From contig NZ_DASUCC010000120.1 in NCBI RefSeq assembly GCF_035762905.1, forward strand, positions 1 to 64,000: a stretch of 64,000 nt of DNA. The letters run 5' to 3'. Position 1 is the first letter of the stretch. The number at the start of each line of letters is the position of its first letter. The translations under genes and the position numbers were made by a program. Below the pieces are notes generated by a model. That model was not told where the DNA came from, ran no database searches, and saw nothing but the letters and a program-made list of their open reading frames with translations. This DNA is from DASYTH01 sp035762905. GTDB lineage: Bacteria; Actinomycetota; Actinomycetes; Mycobacteriales; Pseudonocardiaceae. Below, in pieces: positions 8,872 to 17,332 of this stretch.

Positions 8872-8888
8872 CGGGGGAACTTCCCCCG
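8872..8888 (+). terminator. G/C hairpin after the deoC-aldehyde dehydrogenase operon
   Basis: CGGGGG-AACTT-CCCCCG directly after the stop codon at 8870: a 6-bp all-G/C stem with a 5-base loop. There is no U tract, as is common in actinomycete terminators. Confidence 0.5.
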
Positions 8889-8948
8889 CGGCGCGCCCGT
8901 CATAGGGCAATCTGACACCAGCGCTGGGCACGGCATGGGGAGAGGGCG

Positions 8949-9281
8949 ATGGCGGGCGAGGGAAATCGCGTCGAAGTCGACGAGCAGGCGCTGCTGGGTT
9001 ACAGCACCGGGGCCGACCGGCTGGCGGGCGACGTGCGCTCGGTCGGCAGCACGACGCTGAACGGCGTCAACGCGTTGCCCGAGGACGTGTTCGGCAAGCT
9101 CGGTGCCGAGGTCGGCCTTTCCGGCGCGTTCCGGACCGCCGCCCAGGCCCAACTCGACGGGGTCACCGCGGTGGCCAACGGCATCGCCGCGCTCTCCCAC
9201 TCGGTGAGCAAGGGGCTCACCGGGTACCAGCAGGAGGACGTCGAGGCCGCTGCCCAGATCAACCAGGCGGGCCAGTCATGA
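8949..9281 (+). CDS. EspC-like type VII secretion substrate
   Basis: 110-residue, all-alpha protein like the EspC/WXG100-related type VII secretion targets of actinomycetes. It has no signal peptide. Two helical arms are separated near residues 40-60. The C-terminal Y93-QQE-D97 fits the YxxxD/E secretion signal of mycobacterial ESX substrates. The ATG follows a GGGGAGAGGG ribosome binding site. It heads a same-strand cluster with a secreted-type NlpC/P60 enzyme, two YbaB proteins and an acidic protein. No ESX core component (EccC, EccD) is in the window, so the secretion machine would be encoded elsewhere. Confidence 0.75.
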   Translation: MAGEGNRVEVDEQALLGYSTGADRLAGDVRSVGSTTLNGVNALPEDVFGKLGAEVGLSGAFRTAAQAQLDGVTAVANGIAALSHSVSKGLTGYQQEDVEAAAQINQAGQS

Positions 9282-9315
9282 GCCGCGCCGACGCACTTTC
9301 TCCCGCGGAGGCGCC

Positions 9316-10500
9316 GTGAGTATCGAGACCTTCACTCGCCCGATGCGCGACCACCGGGCCAAGCTGGACGGGGACACCGGCAGCGGCAGCACCGCGGCCG
9401 ACTCGTTGCGCCGGGCCAGCACCGCGCTCACCGGGTTCGACGGCGACCACGACGCCTTGGTCCGCACCGCGCTCGGCGGCTGGTACGGCCAGCAGGCCGG
9501 GCTGTTCCAGGAGCAGGTCGCCAAGGTCAAGAACGCGATGACCGCACTGGCCGGCAACAGCACCGCCGCCGGCACGGTGGCCAGCACCGCCACCGAGGCG
9601 GTCACCAGCGGGCGGACCACGATCGACAACCTGATCACCGAGTTCGTCGGCCGGGCCACCCCGGTACTCGAGGCCGCGGCGGCCGCGGCGGCCAACGGCG
9701 ACAGCGGCCGGGCCATGCAGGCCTACGCCAGCGTGCGCACGATGGCCGACGAGTACAGCACCCGAACCGGCGAGGCGCTACAACGGGTCCGCGACCAGCT
9801 CACCCCGCTGGTCGGCCAACTGGCCAACCTGACCACCGTCGACGTCGGCACGCTCGGCGGGCTCGGCGGGCAACTCGGGCCGTCCGTCGACGGCATCACC
9901 ACCCCTTCGTTCGCCGACCCCTCCGGCAACGGCGGGGTCGCCACCCAGCCGCCCCCGGGGGCCGCGACCGGTGGCGGCGGCTCCGGTGCCGGCGGCGGTG
10001 GCGGTTTTGCCGCCGGCGGCGGCGGTGGCGGCTTCGGCGGCGGAGGTGGCGGCGGCACCGCGGTCGGCCCGCGGCTGCCGCAGGCGATCCCGATCCAGCC
10101 CGGCACCGGCGTCGGCGTGAACCTGCCGGACGGCAGCTCCGCCGAGGCGCCCAACGAGATCGCGGCGCAGGCGGTGCGCAACGCGATGTCCGCGCTGGGC
10201 ACCCCGTACGTGTGGGGCGCGTCCAATCCGCCGTCCGGCACCGACTGCAGCGGGCTGACCTCGTGGGCCTACGGCAACGCCGGGCTGGAGATCCCGCGGC
10301 ACTCCTCGGCTCAGGCCGTGGGCGCCTCGGTGGACCCCGGCCAACTCGCGCCCGGCGACCTGGTGGTCTGGAACGGGCACGTGGCCATGGTGGTCGGCAA
10401 CGGACAGATGATCGAGGCCGGCGATCCGGTCCAGGTCAACCCGATCCGCACCTCCAACATCGGGATGCCGTTCCTGGGCTTCTACCGGCCGACCGGCTGA
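9316..10500 (+). CDS. NlpC/P60 (C40) peptidoglycan hydrolase with helical N-terminal domain
   Basis: 394 residues. Residues 1-180 are alpha-helical and alanine-rich, like the long WXG100-type partner domains. A low-complexity glycine-rich linker covers about 215-250. The C-terminal NlpC/P60 domain has the catalytic Cys311 in TDCSGLTSWAYG and His355 in WNGHVAMVV. The enzyme class cleaves bonds in the peptide stems of peptidoglycan, outside the membrane. There is no Sec signal peptide, which with the EspC-like gene 34 bases upstream points to type VII export. Start GTG is supported by GGAGG four bases before it. A role in opening the wall for secretion or in growth is inferred. Confidence 0.88.
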   Translation: MSIETFTRPMRDHRAKLDGDTGSGSTAADSLRRASTALTGFDGDHDALVRTALGGWYGQQAGLFQEQVAKVKNAMTALAGNSTAAGTVASTATEAVTSGRTTIDNLITEFVGRATPVLEAAAAAAANGDSGRAMQAYASVRTMADEYSTRTGEALQRVRDQLTPLVGQLANLTTVDVGTLGGLGGQLGPSVDGITTPSFADPSGNGGVATQPPPGAATGGGGSGAGGGGGFAAGGGGGGFGGGGGGGTAVGPRLPQAIPIQPGTGVGVNLPDGSSAEAPNEIAAQAVRNAMSALGTPYVWGASNPPSGTDCSGLTSWAYGNAGLEIPRHSSAQAVGASVDPGQLAPGDLVVWNGHVAMVVGNGQMIEAGDPVQVNPIRTSNIGMPFLGFYRPTG

Positions 10501-10523
10501 TTTCCGGGTAACTTCATGAATCG

Positions 10524-10928
10524 ATGAGCGGGTATCAGGACCACCTCGACGCCGAGATCCGGCGCGCCGACCAGAAGATCAGGGAGACCGGCGCGCGGGT
10601 GACCGCGCACATCGCCCGGCGTGGCCCGGTCACCGGGCGGGCGTCCTCGCGCAGCGGCGCCGTGACGGCGACCGTGCAGCCCGGTGGGCGGCTGGTGGAG
10701 CTGGACATCCAGGGCTCGGCGTTCACCATGAAGCCGGAGGAGCTGGCCGCCGAGATCGTCGCGGTGGCCCGGCAGGCGACCCGCAACGCCAGCGGCCGGC
10801 TGCACCAGGCCCTGAGCACGGTGGTCTCCCCCGAGGTGACGGCGAGCCTGGCCGCGCTGGGCCTGACCCCGGGCACCGCCGCCGACGAGTACGTCGACTG
10901 GGCGGACGTGATCCGGAGAACCCGGTGA
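10524..10928 (+). CDS. YbaB/EbfC family protein
   Basis: 134-residue protein of the YbaB/EbfC nucleoid-associated fold: N-terminal helix, then GAVTATVQPGGRLVELDIQGSAF as the beta hairpin, then a helix with ELAAEIVAVARQAT. Such variants are common in actinomycete type VII secretion clusters, where they are not shown to act as ordinary DNA-binding proteins. No ribosome binding site is seen; a TAACTT box ends 9 bases before ATG, so an internal leaderless start is possible. Its stop overlaps the GTG of the next gene by four bases. Confidence 0.75.
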   Translation: MSGYQDHLDAEIRRADQKIRETGARVTAHIARRGPVTGRASSRSGAVTATVQPGGRLVELDIQGSAFTMKPEELAAEIVAVARQATRNASGRLHQALSTVVSPEVTASLAALGLTPGTAADEYVDWADVIRRTR

Positions 10929-11404
10929 GCACACCCGAGCCACCGGTCGACGAGCTGCTCGCGCAGGCCGAGCAGCGCCGGGCGGCGGCCGCCCGGCTGC
11001 CCCGGATCATCGCCGGCACCACCGGGATCGGCATGGACCAGCGCCGGCTGGTGCAGGCCACCACCAACGCCAGCGGCGAGCTGTACGGGCTGGTGCTGCA
11101 CCCGGCCGCGATGTCGATGGGCGGGCAGGAACTGGGCCGGATGGTGATCGAGGCGGTGTACCAGGCGACCGAGTTCGCCCGGCAGCGCTGCTTCAACGAG
11201 GTGGCCCTGGTGTTGGGCGACAACGCCACGGCCGAGTTGGAGGAGCTGATCGGGTGGTCACCGGCCCGCGCGGCCGGCTGGGACAGCGCGCCGCGAGCGG
11301 CAACTCCGGCAACGGATCCGGCGCCGCCGGACCCGTTGCCCGAGGATGACGACCCCGATGACCCGCTGTCATTCGACCCGTCGACCCTTCGCTCCGACCG
11401 GTGA
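10925..11404 (+). CDS. second YbaB/EbfC-like protein with acidic tail
   Basis: 159 residues. It again has a leading helix, a short beta section (LVQATTNASGELYGLVLHP) and a long helix (GRMVIEAVYQATEFARQR), the YbaB-type order. The tail after residue 110 is rich in Pro, Asp and Glu (PDPLPEDDDPDDPL), unlike the upstream paralogue. It starts at a GTG that overlaps the stop of the upstream gene, so the two YbaB-like proteins are coupled and may form a heteromer. Confidence 0.7.
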   Translation: MSTPEPPVDELLAQAEQRRAAAARLPRIIAGTTGIGMDQRRLVQATTNASGELYGLVLHPAAMSMGGQELGRMVIEAVYQATEFARQRCFNEVALVLGDNATAELEELIGWSPARAAGWDSAPRAATPATDPAPPDPLPEDDDPDDPLSFDPSTLRSDR

Positions 11405-11468
11405 TCCCATTGCTCATCAGCACCCCGTAGGCTTCCGACGTTTGGTGCGCTCACCAGGAGGACCTCCA

Positions 11469-12776
11469 ATGGCTCAGGACATAGTTCCGATCGAGCTCGG
11501 GCTGCCCCAGGGCGATCTCGTCACACTGTGGGCCCCGCGCTGGCGAGAGGACGGCGAGGAGTGGGAGGCGTTCCTCGGTCACGAGGACGATCTCTACGCC
11601 TTCCCGGATGCGGCCCACCTGGCCGCCTTCGTGCGCACGGTCGAGGAGCACGACCTGGTCGATCACCCGGCCTGGTCGGTGGTGCCCGGTCTGTCCGTCG
11701 CCGAGCTGCTGCCGGACGAGGCGCACCAGTACGACCTGGTCGGCGTGCCCGAGCTGGTCGCCGAGGAGCCGGACACGTGGACCGTCGGCGAACTGGCCGA
11801 CATCGTGGCCATCGTGCGGTCCCTGGCCGAGGTCTGCGAGCTGGAGGTCGTGCACGAGATCCTGGACTCCTCGGACGGTTTCCAGATGCTCGCCCAGGGC
11901 ACGTATCCGTTCACCGGCCGGGAGGGCGAGCGGCTCTGGACCGATCTCGCCGAGAAGATCTCCGAGCGCTGGGACGAGGTTCTCGACGCCCTCGACGTGG
12001 TCGTCGCCGTCCCCGAGGTGGACGCCGCCACCCTCGACCAGACCACCGATGAGCTGGCCGCGTTCAAGGCCGAGTCCGAGGAGTCGGAAATCGTCCTCGG
12101 CGCCGAGGACATCGACGAGTCCGAAGAGGACGCCACCGAGTCCGAAGAGGACGAGGAGGAGGACGAGGACGCCGACGAGGAAGAAGAGGAGGACGAGGAG
12201 GAAGACGAAGAGGAGGAGGCGCCGCTCAGCTTCTGGGCCGAGGTCGGCATCGACCCGATCCGCATCGTCACCGAAAGCTCGGACTACTACACCCTTCGGT
12301 GCTACCTCGACGACGAGCCGATCTTCCTCGGCTCCGAGGGCCAGATCGACGTGTTCCCATCACCGCGCGCCCTGGCCAAGTACCTGGCCACCCCCACGGA
12401 GGACAACGACCTCGCCGAGGTGTCCACATGGGACGAGGTGTCCACCCGCGCAACCGACGGCAGCCTCGACGTCACCGTCGAGCAGGACAACACCTACGTT
12501 CTGCAGGGCCTGGCCGACGACCTGGCCGGCGGCCCGGACACGGTCGATCCGGTGCAGCTGGACCTGGCCATCGAACTGCTCACCGACGCCGCCGAGTGGG
12601 CCGAGGACGAGTCCGTCGCCGCCGCCCTGTCCCAGTCGGAAACCCTGGGCTGGCTGGTGTCCTTCATCCTCCGCCCCGACCCCACTCGCCTGGCCCCCAG
12701 CCCGCCCTTCGATGCCGAGATCAAGGCCTGGCAGTCCCTCCTCCGCGCCTTCGAAGACCGCCTCCGCTCCCACTAG
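11469..12776 (+). CDS. large acidic protein of unknown function
   Basis: 435-residue cytosolic-type protein not assigned to a known family. Two similar halves (about residues 8-190 and 255-435) flank a very acidic central tract at about 200-255, made mostly of Asp, Glu and Ser. The halves each start with a segment of the type LTLWxxxxEDGEEWEAFL or YYTLRCYLDDEPIFLG, followed by a FPD/FPS-PRALAKYL motif, so they may be an internal duplication. The start is fixed by AGGAGG seven bases before ATG. It follows the YbaB pair on the same strand and may belong to the same module. No membrane segment or signal peptide. Confidence 0.7.
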   Translation: MAQDIVPIELGLPQGDLVTLWAPRWREDGEEWEAFLGHEDDLYAFPDAAHLAAFVRTVEEHDLVDHPAWSVVPGLSVAELLPDEAHQYDLVGVPELVAEEPDTWTVGELADIVAIVRSLAEVCELEVVHEILDSSDGFQMLAQGTYPFTGREGERLWTDLAEKISERWDEVLDALDVVVAVPEVDAATLDQTTDELAAFKAESEESEIVLGAEDIDESEEDATESEEDEEEDEDADEEEEEDEEEDEEEEAPLSFWAEVGIDPIRIVTESSDYYTLRCYLDDEPIFLGSEGQIDVFPSPRALAKYLATPTEDNDLAEVSTWDEVSTRATDGSLDVTVEQDNTYVLQGLADDLAGGPDTVDPVQLDLAIELLTDAAEWAEDESVAAALSQSETLGWLVSFILRPDPTRLAPSPPFDAEIKAWQSLLRAFEDRLRSH

Positions 12777-12789
12777 CCACCCGACCTCA

Positions 12790-12930
12790 CGCTGGAAACG
12801 GCAACTCGGACACTCACGTGTCTGGAAACGACAACTCGCCGCACCGCAACCGGGAACTCGCCAGACCGGAGCCGGGGACTCACCGCACCGCAGACTCGCC
12901 GGGCTGGGGTCGGGGACTCGCGCGTGTTGG
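12790..12930. repeat. short cluster of ~21-bp ACTCG repeats
   Basis: About six degenerate units (GGCAACTCGGACACTC, GACAACTCGCCGCACC, GGGAACTCGCCAGACC, GGGGACTCACCGCACC, GCAGACTCGCCGGGC, GGGGACTCGCGCG) fill the gap between the convergent acidic-protein and adenosine deaminase genes. They match the array at 58391-59064 in the core ACTCG and in spacing. Confidence 0.7.
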
Positions 12931-12963
12931 GGAGCCGGAGCGGGTGGGTGGGGGTGGGCGGGA

Positions 12964-14076
12964 TCAGGGAATGGGTTCGTTCATCAGGGTTGCGTAGCCG
13001 GGCTTGATCACGGTGTTGATGATGTTCAGGCGTTCGTCGAAGCCGATGAAGGCGGACTTCATCGCGTTGATGGTGAACCAGCGGAGGTCGGCCCAGGTGT
13101 AGCCGAACGCGTCGACCAGACGGGACATTTCGCTGGACACCGTGCAGCCGCTCATCAGGCGGTTGTCCGTGTTCACGGTGACCCGGAAGCGGAGCTTGGT
13201 GAGCAGGCCGATCGGGTGGTTCTCGATCGAGGTCGCGGCGCCGGTCTGCAGGTTGGACGTGGGGCACATCTCCAGCGGAATGCGGCGGTCGCGGACGTAG
13301 CTGGCCAGGCGGCCCAACTGGATGCCGCCGTCCTCGTCGGCCTTGATGTCGTCGACGATGCGGACGCCGTGGCCGAGGCGTTCGGCGCCGCAGTGCTGCA
13401 GGGCCTCCCAGATGGAGGGAAGACCGAAGGCCTCGCCGGCGTGGATGGTGAAGTGGGCGTTCTGCTGCCGGAGGTACTCGAACGCGTCGAGGTTGCGGGT
13501 GGGCGGGAAGCCCGCCTCCGGCCCGGCGATGTCGAAGCCGACGACGCCGGAGTCGCGGTAGCGCACCGCCAGCTCGGCGATCTCCAGCGAGCGGGCGTTC
13601 TGCCGCATCGCGCACAGCAGCGTGCCGATCCGGATGATCCGCCCGGTCTCGGCCGCGCGGGCCATGCCGAGCCGGAAGCCCTCCTGCACGGCCTCGACGA
13701 TCCCGTCCAGCCGCAGGCCCTGCTCGCTGCACAGCTCCGGGGCGTAGCGCACCTCGGCGTAGACCACACCGTCGGCGGCCAGGTCCTCCGCGCACTCGGC
13801 CGCGACCCGGACCAGCGCGTCGGTGGTCTGCATGACGCCGACGGTGTGCGCGAACGTCTCGAGGTAGCGGACCAGGGAACCGGAGTCGGCGGACTCGCGG
13901 AACCACGCGCCGAGCGCGGAGACGTCGGTGGTGGGAAGGTCGCGATAGCCGCTCGCCTCAGCCAATTCGATCACTGTCTGTGGGCGCAGACCCCCGTCCA
14001 AGTGATCGTGCAGTAACACCTTAGGCGCAGATCGGACGGCTTCCGGGGTCACCGGGGCGGGCTTCGTCGGCAGCAT
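12964..14076 (-). CDS. add: adenosine deaminase
   Basis: 370-residue amidohydrolase that converts (deoxy)adenosine to (deoxy)inosine. Zinc-site motifs are present: HDHLDGG near residue 23, FTIHAGEA in the middle, GHGVRI, and a late NTDNRLMSG in place of the more common TDDP; the metal Asp is kept. Length fits bacterial and animal-type Add. The -10 box TACCGT ends 6 bases before ATG and no ribosome binding site is seen, so the gene is probably leaderless. It fits the nucleoside uptake operon at 17.7-24.5 kb. Remains of a second add gene lie at 24700-25126. Confidence 0.95.
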   Translation of the reverse strand: MLPTKPAPVTPEAVRSAPKVLLHDHLDGGLRPQTVIELAEASGYRDLPTTDVSALGAWFRESADSGSLVRYLETFAHTVGVMQTTDALVRVAAECAEDLAADGVVYAEVRYAPELCSEQGLRLDGIVEAVQEGFRLGMARAAETGRIIRIGTLLCAMRQNARSLEIAELAVRYRDSGVVGFDIAGPEAGFPPTRNLDAFEYLRQQNAHFTIHAGEAFGLPSIWEALQHCGAERLGHGVRIVDDIKADEDGGIQLGRLASYVRDRRIPLEMCPTSNLQTGAATSIENHPIGLLTKLRFRVTVNTDNRLMSGCTVSSEMSRLVDAFGYTWADLRWFTINAMKSAFIGFDERLNIINTVIKPGYATLMNEPIP

Positions 14077-14082
14077 GGGCCA

Positions 14083-14088
14083 ACGGTA
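14083..14088 (-). promoter_or_regulatory. -10 box of leaderless add
   Basis: On the minus strand, TACCGT is separated from the add ATG by TGGCCC only. Confidence 0.55.
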
Positions 14089-14194
14089 CTCGGCAGCCGG
14101 TATGGCCTGATCGGGTAATCAACCGGTCACGTATGGTGGCGCGCGGCCCAGCGGCGAACTAACGGGTGGCGTATGGATGCGTTCTGGCAGTGGC

Positions 14195-14200
14195 TAGGCT
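14195..14200 (+). promoter_or_regulatory. -10 box before coiled-coil gene
   Basis: TAGGCT lies 44 bases before GTG 14245. It favours that GTG over the in-frame ATG at 14173, which would lie upstream of the predicted transcription start. Confidence 0.4.
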
Positions 14201-14244
14201 CCCCTGCGTCGATTCTCCTCCTCCCCAGGACGAAGGCCAGCTCC

Positions 14245-15291
14245 GTGAACGAGAACAACAACAACACGGTGTCGTTCGACCGGATGCGCAACATGCTCGT
14301 GCGCGCGGCCGAGATCCGTGAGAGTGAACAACAGCAGATCTTCGACGCCCTCGACGAGATCCACGCCCGGCTCTCGCCGCTCGAGTCCATCGGCTCGGTC
14401 CGCAAGCGGCTCTCCGAGATGCCCGATCGCGCCGAGTCCAACGCACTCGGCGAGCGGCTGGACGCCGCGCTCGCCAAGCTCGACGCCCAGGACGGCGCGA
14501 TCGCCGCGCTCAGCCGCGCGGTCGAGGCCATCGTGGACAAGCTCGCCTCGCCGTTCGCCCAGCTCGACGGCCGGCTGGACGGGGTGGCCGGCCGGTTCGA
14601 GGGCGTCGCCGGCCGGATGGACGGCCTCGAGGACAAGCTGTCCAACATCCACCGGCGGCTCGACGAGCTGGACGGTCACCTGGACAAGCAGGACGGCAAG
14701 CTGGACCTGCTGCCCAGCTCGGTGCACGGCCCCGTGCGCGAGCGGATCGAGCAAGCCGAGACCGGCCTGCGCACCCGGATCGACGAGGCCGCCAAGACCG
14801 TGCAGGCGAAGGTGGACGACACCCGCACGGCGCTGGAGGGCTCGCTGGACGACACCAAGAACACCGTCGACGGGACCGAGCGGCTGGAGGCGCTGGCCAA
14901 GCGGCTCGAGCAGGTCACCGGCCGGCTGGACGAGCTGACCACCCGGCTGGACAAGGTCGAGGACGGCTTCACGGCCGCCCTCACCGAGGTGGGCGGCAAC
15001 ATCGACCAGGCGCTGACCAAGGTCGAGGGCACGCTGGCGAACCGCCCGGACCGCGACGCGCTGGCCTCGCTGGTGCAGAAGAGCAACGAGGACTCGGTGC
15101 GCCGGATCGGCGGACACCTGGACGAGGCGATGGCGACCTTCGCCGAGCTGATGATGGGTGGCGGCACCCCGCAACTGCGCCCGCCGACCACGCTGCCGAG
15201 GCAGAGCCGGCGCCGCAACACCAAGGCCAAGACCAACAACCGGGCGCCGGAGGACGGCGTCGAGGATGTGGACCCGGCGAACGAGGCCTGA
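14245..15291 (+). CDS. coiled-coil protein of unknown function
   Basis: 348 residues, almost wholly heptad-like from about residue 10 to 300, with recurring RLD, DKL and LDKQDGKLD units and no Cys. The start is Asn-rich (NENNNNTVSFDRM) and the end is basic then acidic (RQSRRRNTKAKTNNR). There is no signal peptide or membrane segment, so a cytosolic filament- or scaffold-like protein is likely, possibly DNA-associated through the basic tail. GTG 14245 is preceded by GAAGG at nine bases. It is not recognised as a named family; tropomyosin- or apolipoprotein-like matches would only reflect the heptads. Confidence 0.65.
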   Translation: MNENNNNTVSFDRMRNMLVRAAEIRESEQQQIFDALDEIHARLSPLESIGSVRKRLSEMPDRAESNALGERLDAALAKLDAQDGAIAALSRAVEAIVDKLASPFAQLDGRLDGVAGRFEGVAGRMDGLEDKLSNIHRRLDELDGHLDKQDGKLDLLPSSVHGPVRERIEQAETGLRTRIDEAAKTVQAKVDDTRTALEGSLDDTKNTVDGTERLEALAKRLEQVTGRLDELTTRLDKVEDGFTAALTEVGGNIDQALTKVEGTLANRPDRDALASLVQKSNEDSVRRIGGHLDEAMATFAELMMGGGTPQLRPPTTLPRQSRRRNTKAKTNNRAPEDGVEDVDPANEA

Positions 15292-15342
15292 GCGGGCAAC
15301 AGCACCACGCGGGCTACGTGACCAGGCGGAAAGGCTACGTCG

Positions 15343-16023
15343 TCAGCTGGTGCGGCCGGATCCCGAGCCGCCGGGCGTGACCAGACCGGACTCGTAGGCG
15401 AGGACCACGAGTTGGGCCCGGTCGCGGGCGTGCAGCTTGGTCATGGCCCGGTTGATGTGGGTCTTCGCGGTCAGCGGGCTGATCACCATCCGGTCGGCGA
15501 TCTGGTCGTTGGACAGGCCCTGCGCGACCAGGGCGACGGCCTCGCGCTCGCGGTTGGTCAGCTCCTCGAGACCGGTGCCGGCACCGGTCTCGAGGGGCTG
15601 GGTGACGTACCGGTCGATCAGCTTGCGGGTGATCGACGGGGCGAGCAGTGCGTCGCCGCGCGCCGCCACGCGCACGGCGTGCAGGAAGTCCTCCGGCTCG
15701 ATGTCCTTGACCAGGAACCCGGCCGCCCCGGCGCGCAGCGCGTTGAACACGTACTCGTCAAGGCCGTAGTTGGTCAGGATGACCACGTGCACCCGCGCCA
15801 GCGCCGGGTCCGCGACGATCCGCCGGGTCGCCTCGATGCCGTCGACGAACGGCATCTGGATGTCGATCAGCGCGATGTCCGGCACGTACTGCCGGGCCAG
15901 CGCCAGGCCCTCGCTGCCGTTGGCGGCCTCGGCCACCACCTCGATGTCGTCCTCGTTGTCCAGCAGCGCACGAAACCCGCTGCGAATCAGCGGCTGGTCG
16001 TCGACCAGCAGGACCCGGATCAT
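15343..16023 (-). CDS. NarL/FixJ-type response regulator
   Basis: 226 residues: receiver domain 1-120 with acidic pocket D8/D9, phosphoacceptor D54 in ALIDIQMP, switch Thr in ILTNY and Lys in FLVKD, then a LuxR-type helix-turn-helix (LTNREREAVALVAQGLSNDQIA, split as seen around residues 155-180). The partner kinase gene overlaps its start by four bases (ATGA), so the pair forms an operon. The divergently placed membrane gene at 17333 is a natural candidate target. Confidence 0.95.
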   Translation of the reverse strand: MIRVLLVDDQPLIRSGFRALLDNEDDIEVVAEAANGSEGLALARQYVPDIALIDIQMPFVDGIEATRRIVADPALARVHVVILTNYGLDEYVFNALRAGAAGFLVKDIEPEDFLHAVRVAARGDALLAPSITRKLIDRYVTQPLETGAGTGLEELTNREREAVALVAQGLSNDQIADRMVISPLTAKTHINRAMTKLHARDRAQLVVLAYESGLVTPGGSGSGRTS

Positions 16024-17138
16024 GACGGTTGGTCCACGGGCAGCTCGGCCTGGACGGAGAACCCGCCCTCGCTGCGCGGCGCCGCCCGCAGCCGACCGCC
16101 GAGCGCGGTGACCCGCTCGCGCATCCCGAGCAGCCCGACGCCGGGCACCGGGGCGGCGTCGGTCGTGGCCGTGCCGTCGTCATCGACCCGGATGACCAGG
16201 GTGTCGGGCCGGTAGTCGATCCGGACCGACGCGGTGCTGGCCGCGGCGTGCCGGGCGACGTTGGTCAGCGACTCCTGCACGATCCGATACGCGGTCCGGT
16301 CCACCTCGGCCGGCAGGTCGTCGCGGTGTCCCTCGATCGTCAGCCGGGCGTCCAGTCCGGCCGTGCGGGCCCGCTGCACCAGGTCCGGAACGTGGTCGAG
16401 CCCGTGTGGCGGGTTCCGGTCGTCGTCCCGCAGCGCCTCCAGGGTCGCGCGCAGCTCGCGGGCCGCCTCCCGGCCGGCCTCCCGGATCGCCAGCAGGGCC
16501 TCCGGCACCTCCTCGCCCCGCCTGCGGGCCAGGTGGACGGCGACCTCGGCCTGCACCTTGATCACCGAGATCTGGTGGGTGAGCGAATCGTGCAGCTCCC
16601 GCGCGATGTGCAGGCGCTCCTCGTCGGCGCGGCGCCGCGCGGTCTCCTCCCGGGTGCGCTCGGCCTCGTCCGCCCGCCGCTCGGCCTGGCGCAGTGCCTC
16701 ACCGGCCGCACCGGCGGCGATCAGCCAGGCCAGCTCCAGGGCACTGCGGGCGTGCGCGAACGCCTCGCCCACCGGCAGGTCGGCCGGGGCGGCCATGATC
16801 GCCAGCGGCAGCGCGACCAGCATGATCACCGAAACCGCCACCGTGACGATGCGGTGCCCGGCCCGGACCGCGGCGTACACCGCGAACAGGTAGGCGACCG
16901 CGGGCACGTCGAAGCCGACGGCCTGGTAGCCGAGCGCGCACACCCCGGTCCCGGCCAGGACGGCGACCGGCGCCCGGCGGCGCGCGACCAGCGCCAGACC
17001 GCCGATGATCAACAGGGCGTAACCGATCGGGTCGAGACCCGTGCCGGGCGGTTGGCCGGACAGCCCGGCGACCAGCAGGGTCGCCGCCACGCCGACGGCG
17101 ATCAACCAGTCGATGGCACCGATCCGGCCCCGGCTCAT
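16020..17138 (-). CDS. sensor histidine kinase, HisKA_3 type
   Basis: 372-residue membrane kinase. About five to six hydrophobic segments cover residues 10-145, a coiled coil follows, then the phosphoacceptor H183 in ARELHDSLTHQ and an HATPase_c domain with N-box ESLTNVARHA and G-boxes VDDDG and GVGLLGMRERV. There is no large extracellular sensor, so the signal is probably sensed in or at the membrane. The -10 box TAGGGT ends 6 bases before ATG, giving a leaderless start. It phosphorylates the response regulator encoded immediately downstream. Confidence 0.95.
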   Translation of the reverse strand: MSRGRIGAIDWLIAVGVAATLLVAGLSGQPPGTGLDPIGYALLIIGGLALVARRRAPVAVLAGTGVCALGYQAVGFDVPAVAYLFAVYAAVRAGHRIVTVAVSVIMLVALPLAIMAAPADLPVGEAFAHARSALELAWLIAAGAAGEALRQAERRADEAERTREETARRRADEERLHIARELHDSLTHQISVIKVQAEVAVHLARRRGEEVPEALLAIREAGREAARELRATLEALRDDDRNPPHGLDHVPDLVQRARTAGLDARLTIEGHRDDLPAEVDRTAYRIVQESLTNVARHAAASTASVRIDYRPDTLVIRVDDDGTATTDAAPVPGVGLLGMRERVTALGGRLRAAPRSEGGFSVQAELPVDQPS

Positions 17139-17144
17139 CCCCGC

Positions 17145-17150
17145 ACCCTA
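17145..17150 (-). promoter_or_regulatory. -10 box of leaderless histidine kinase gene
   Basis: On the minus strand, TAGGGT is followed by GCGGGG and then the ATG at 17138. Confidence 0.5.
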
Positions 17151-17332
17151 ACCGGATCCGCGCGCCGGCGACTCCTGCGGCAGGACGATCAGCCGGCTAC
17201 CGCACCCGCGGTACTCCGGGCCCCGCTACGGCGGCCGCGGCAGTGCGAAGTGCCTGCGTGCGCACAACGACCGGCGGCGGGTCCACCGGACATGCTCACG
17301 GGTGTCACGTCACGGGAGACAAGGAGCACCTC

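Noticed and set aside
11608..14016. 802-residue plus-strand frame
   Set aside because: It crosses from the acidic-protein gene through repeats into antisense of add, with Ser/Arg/Pro-rich composition typical of off-frame high-GC reading.
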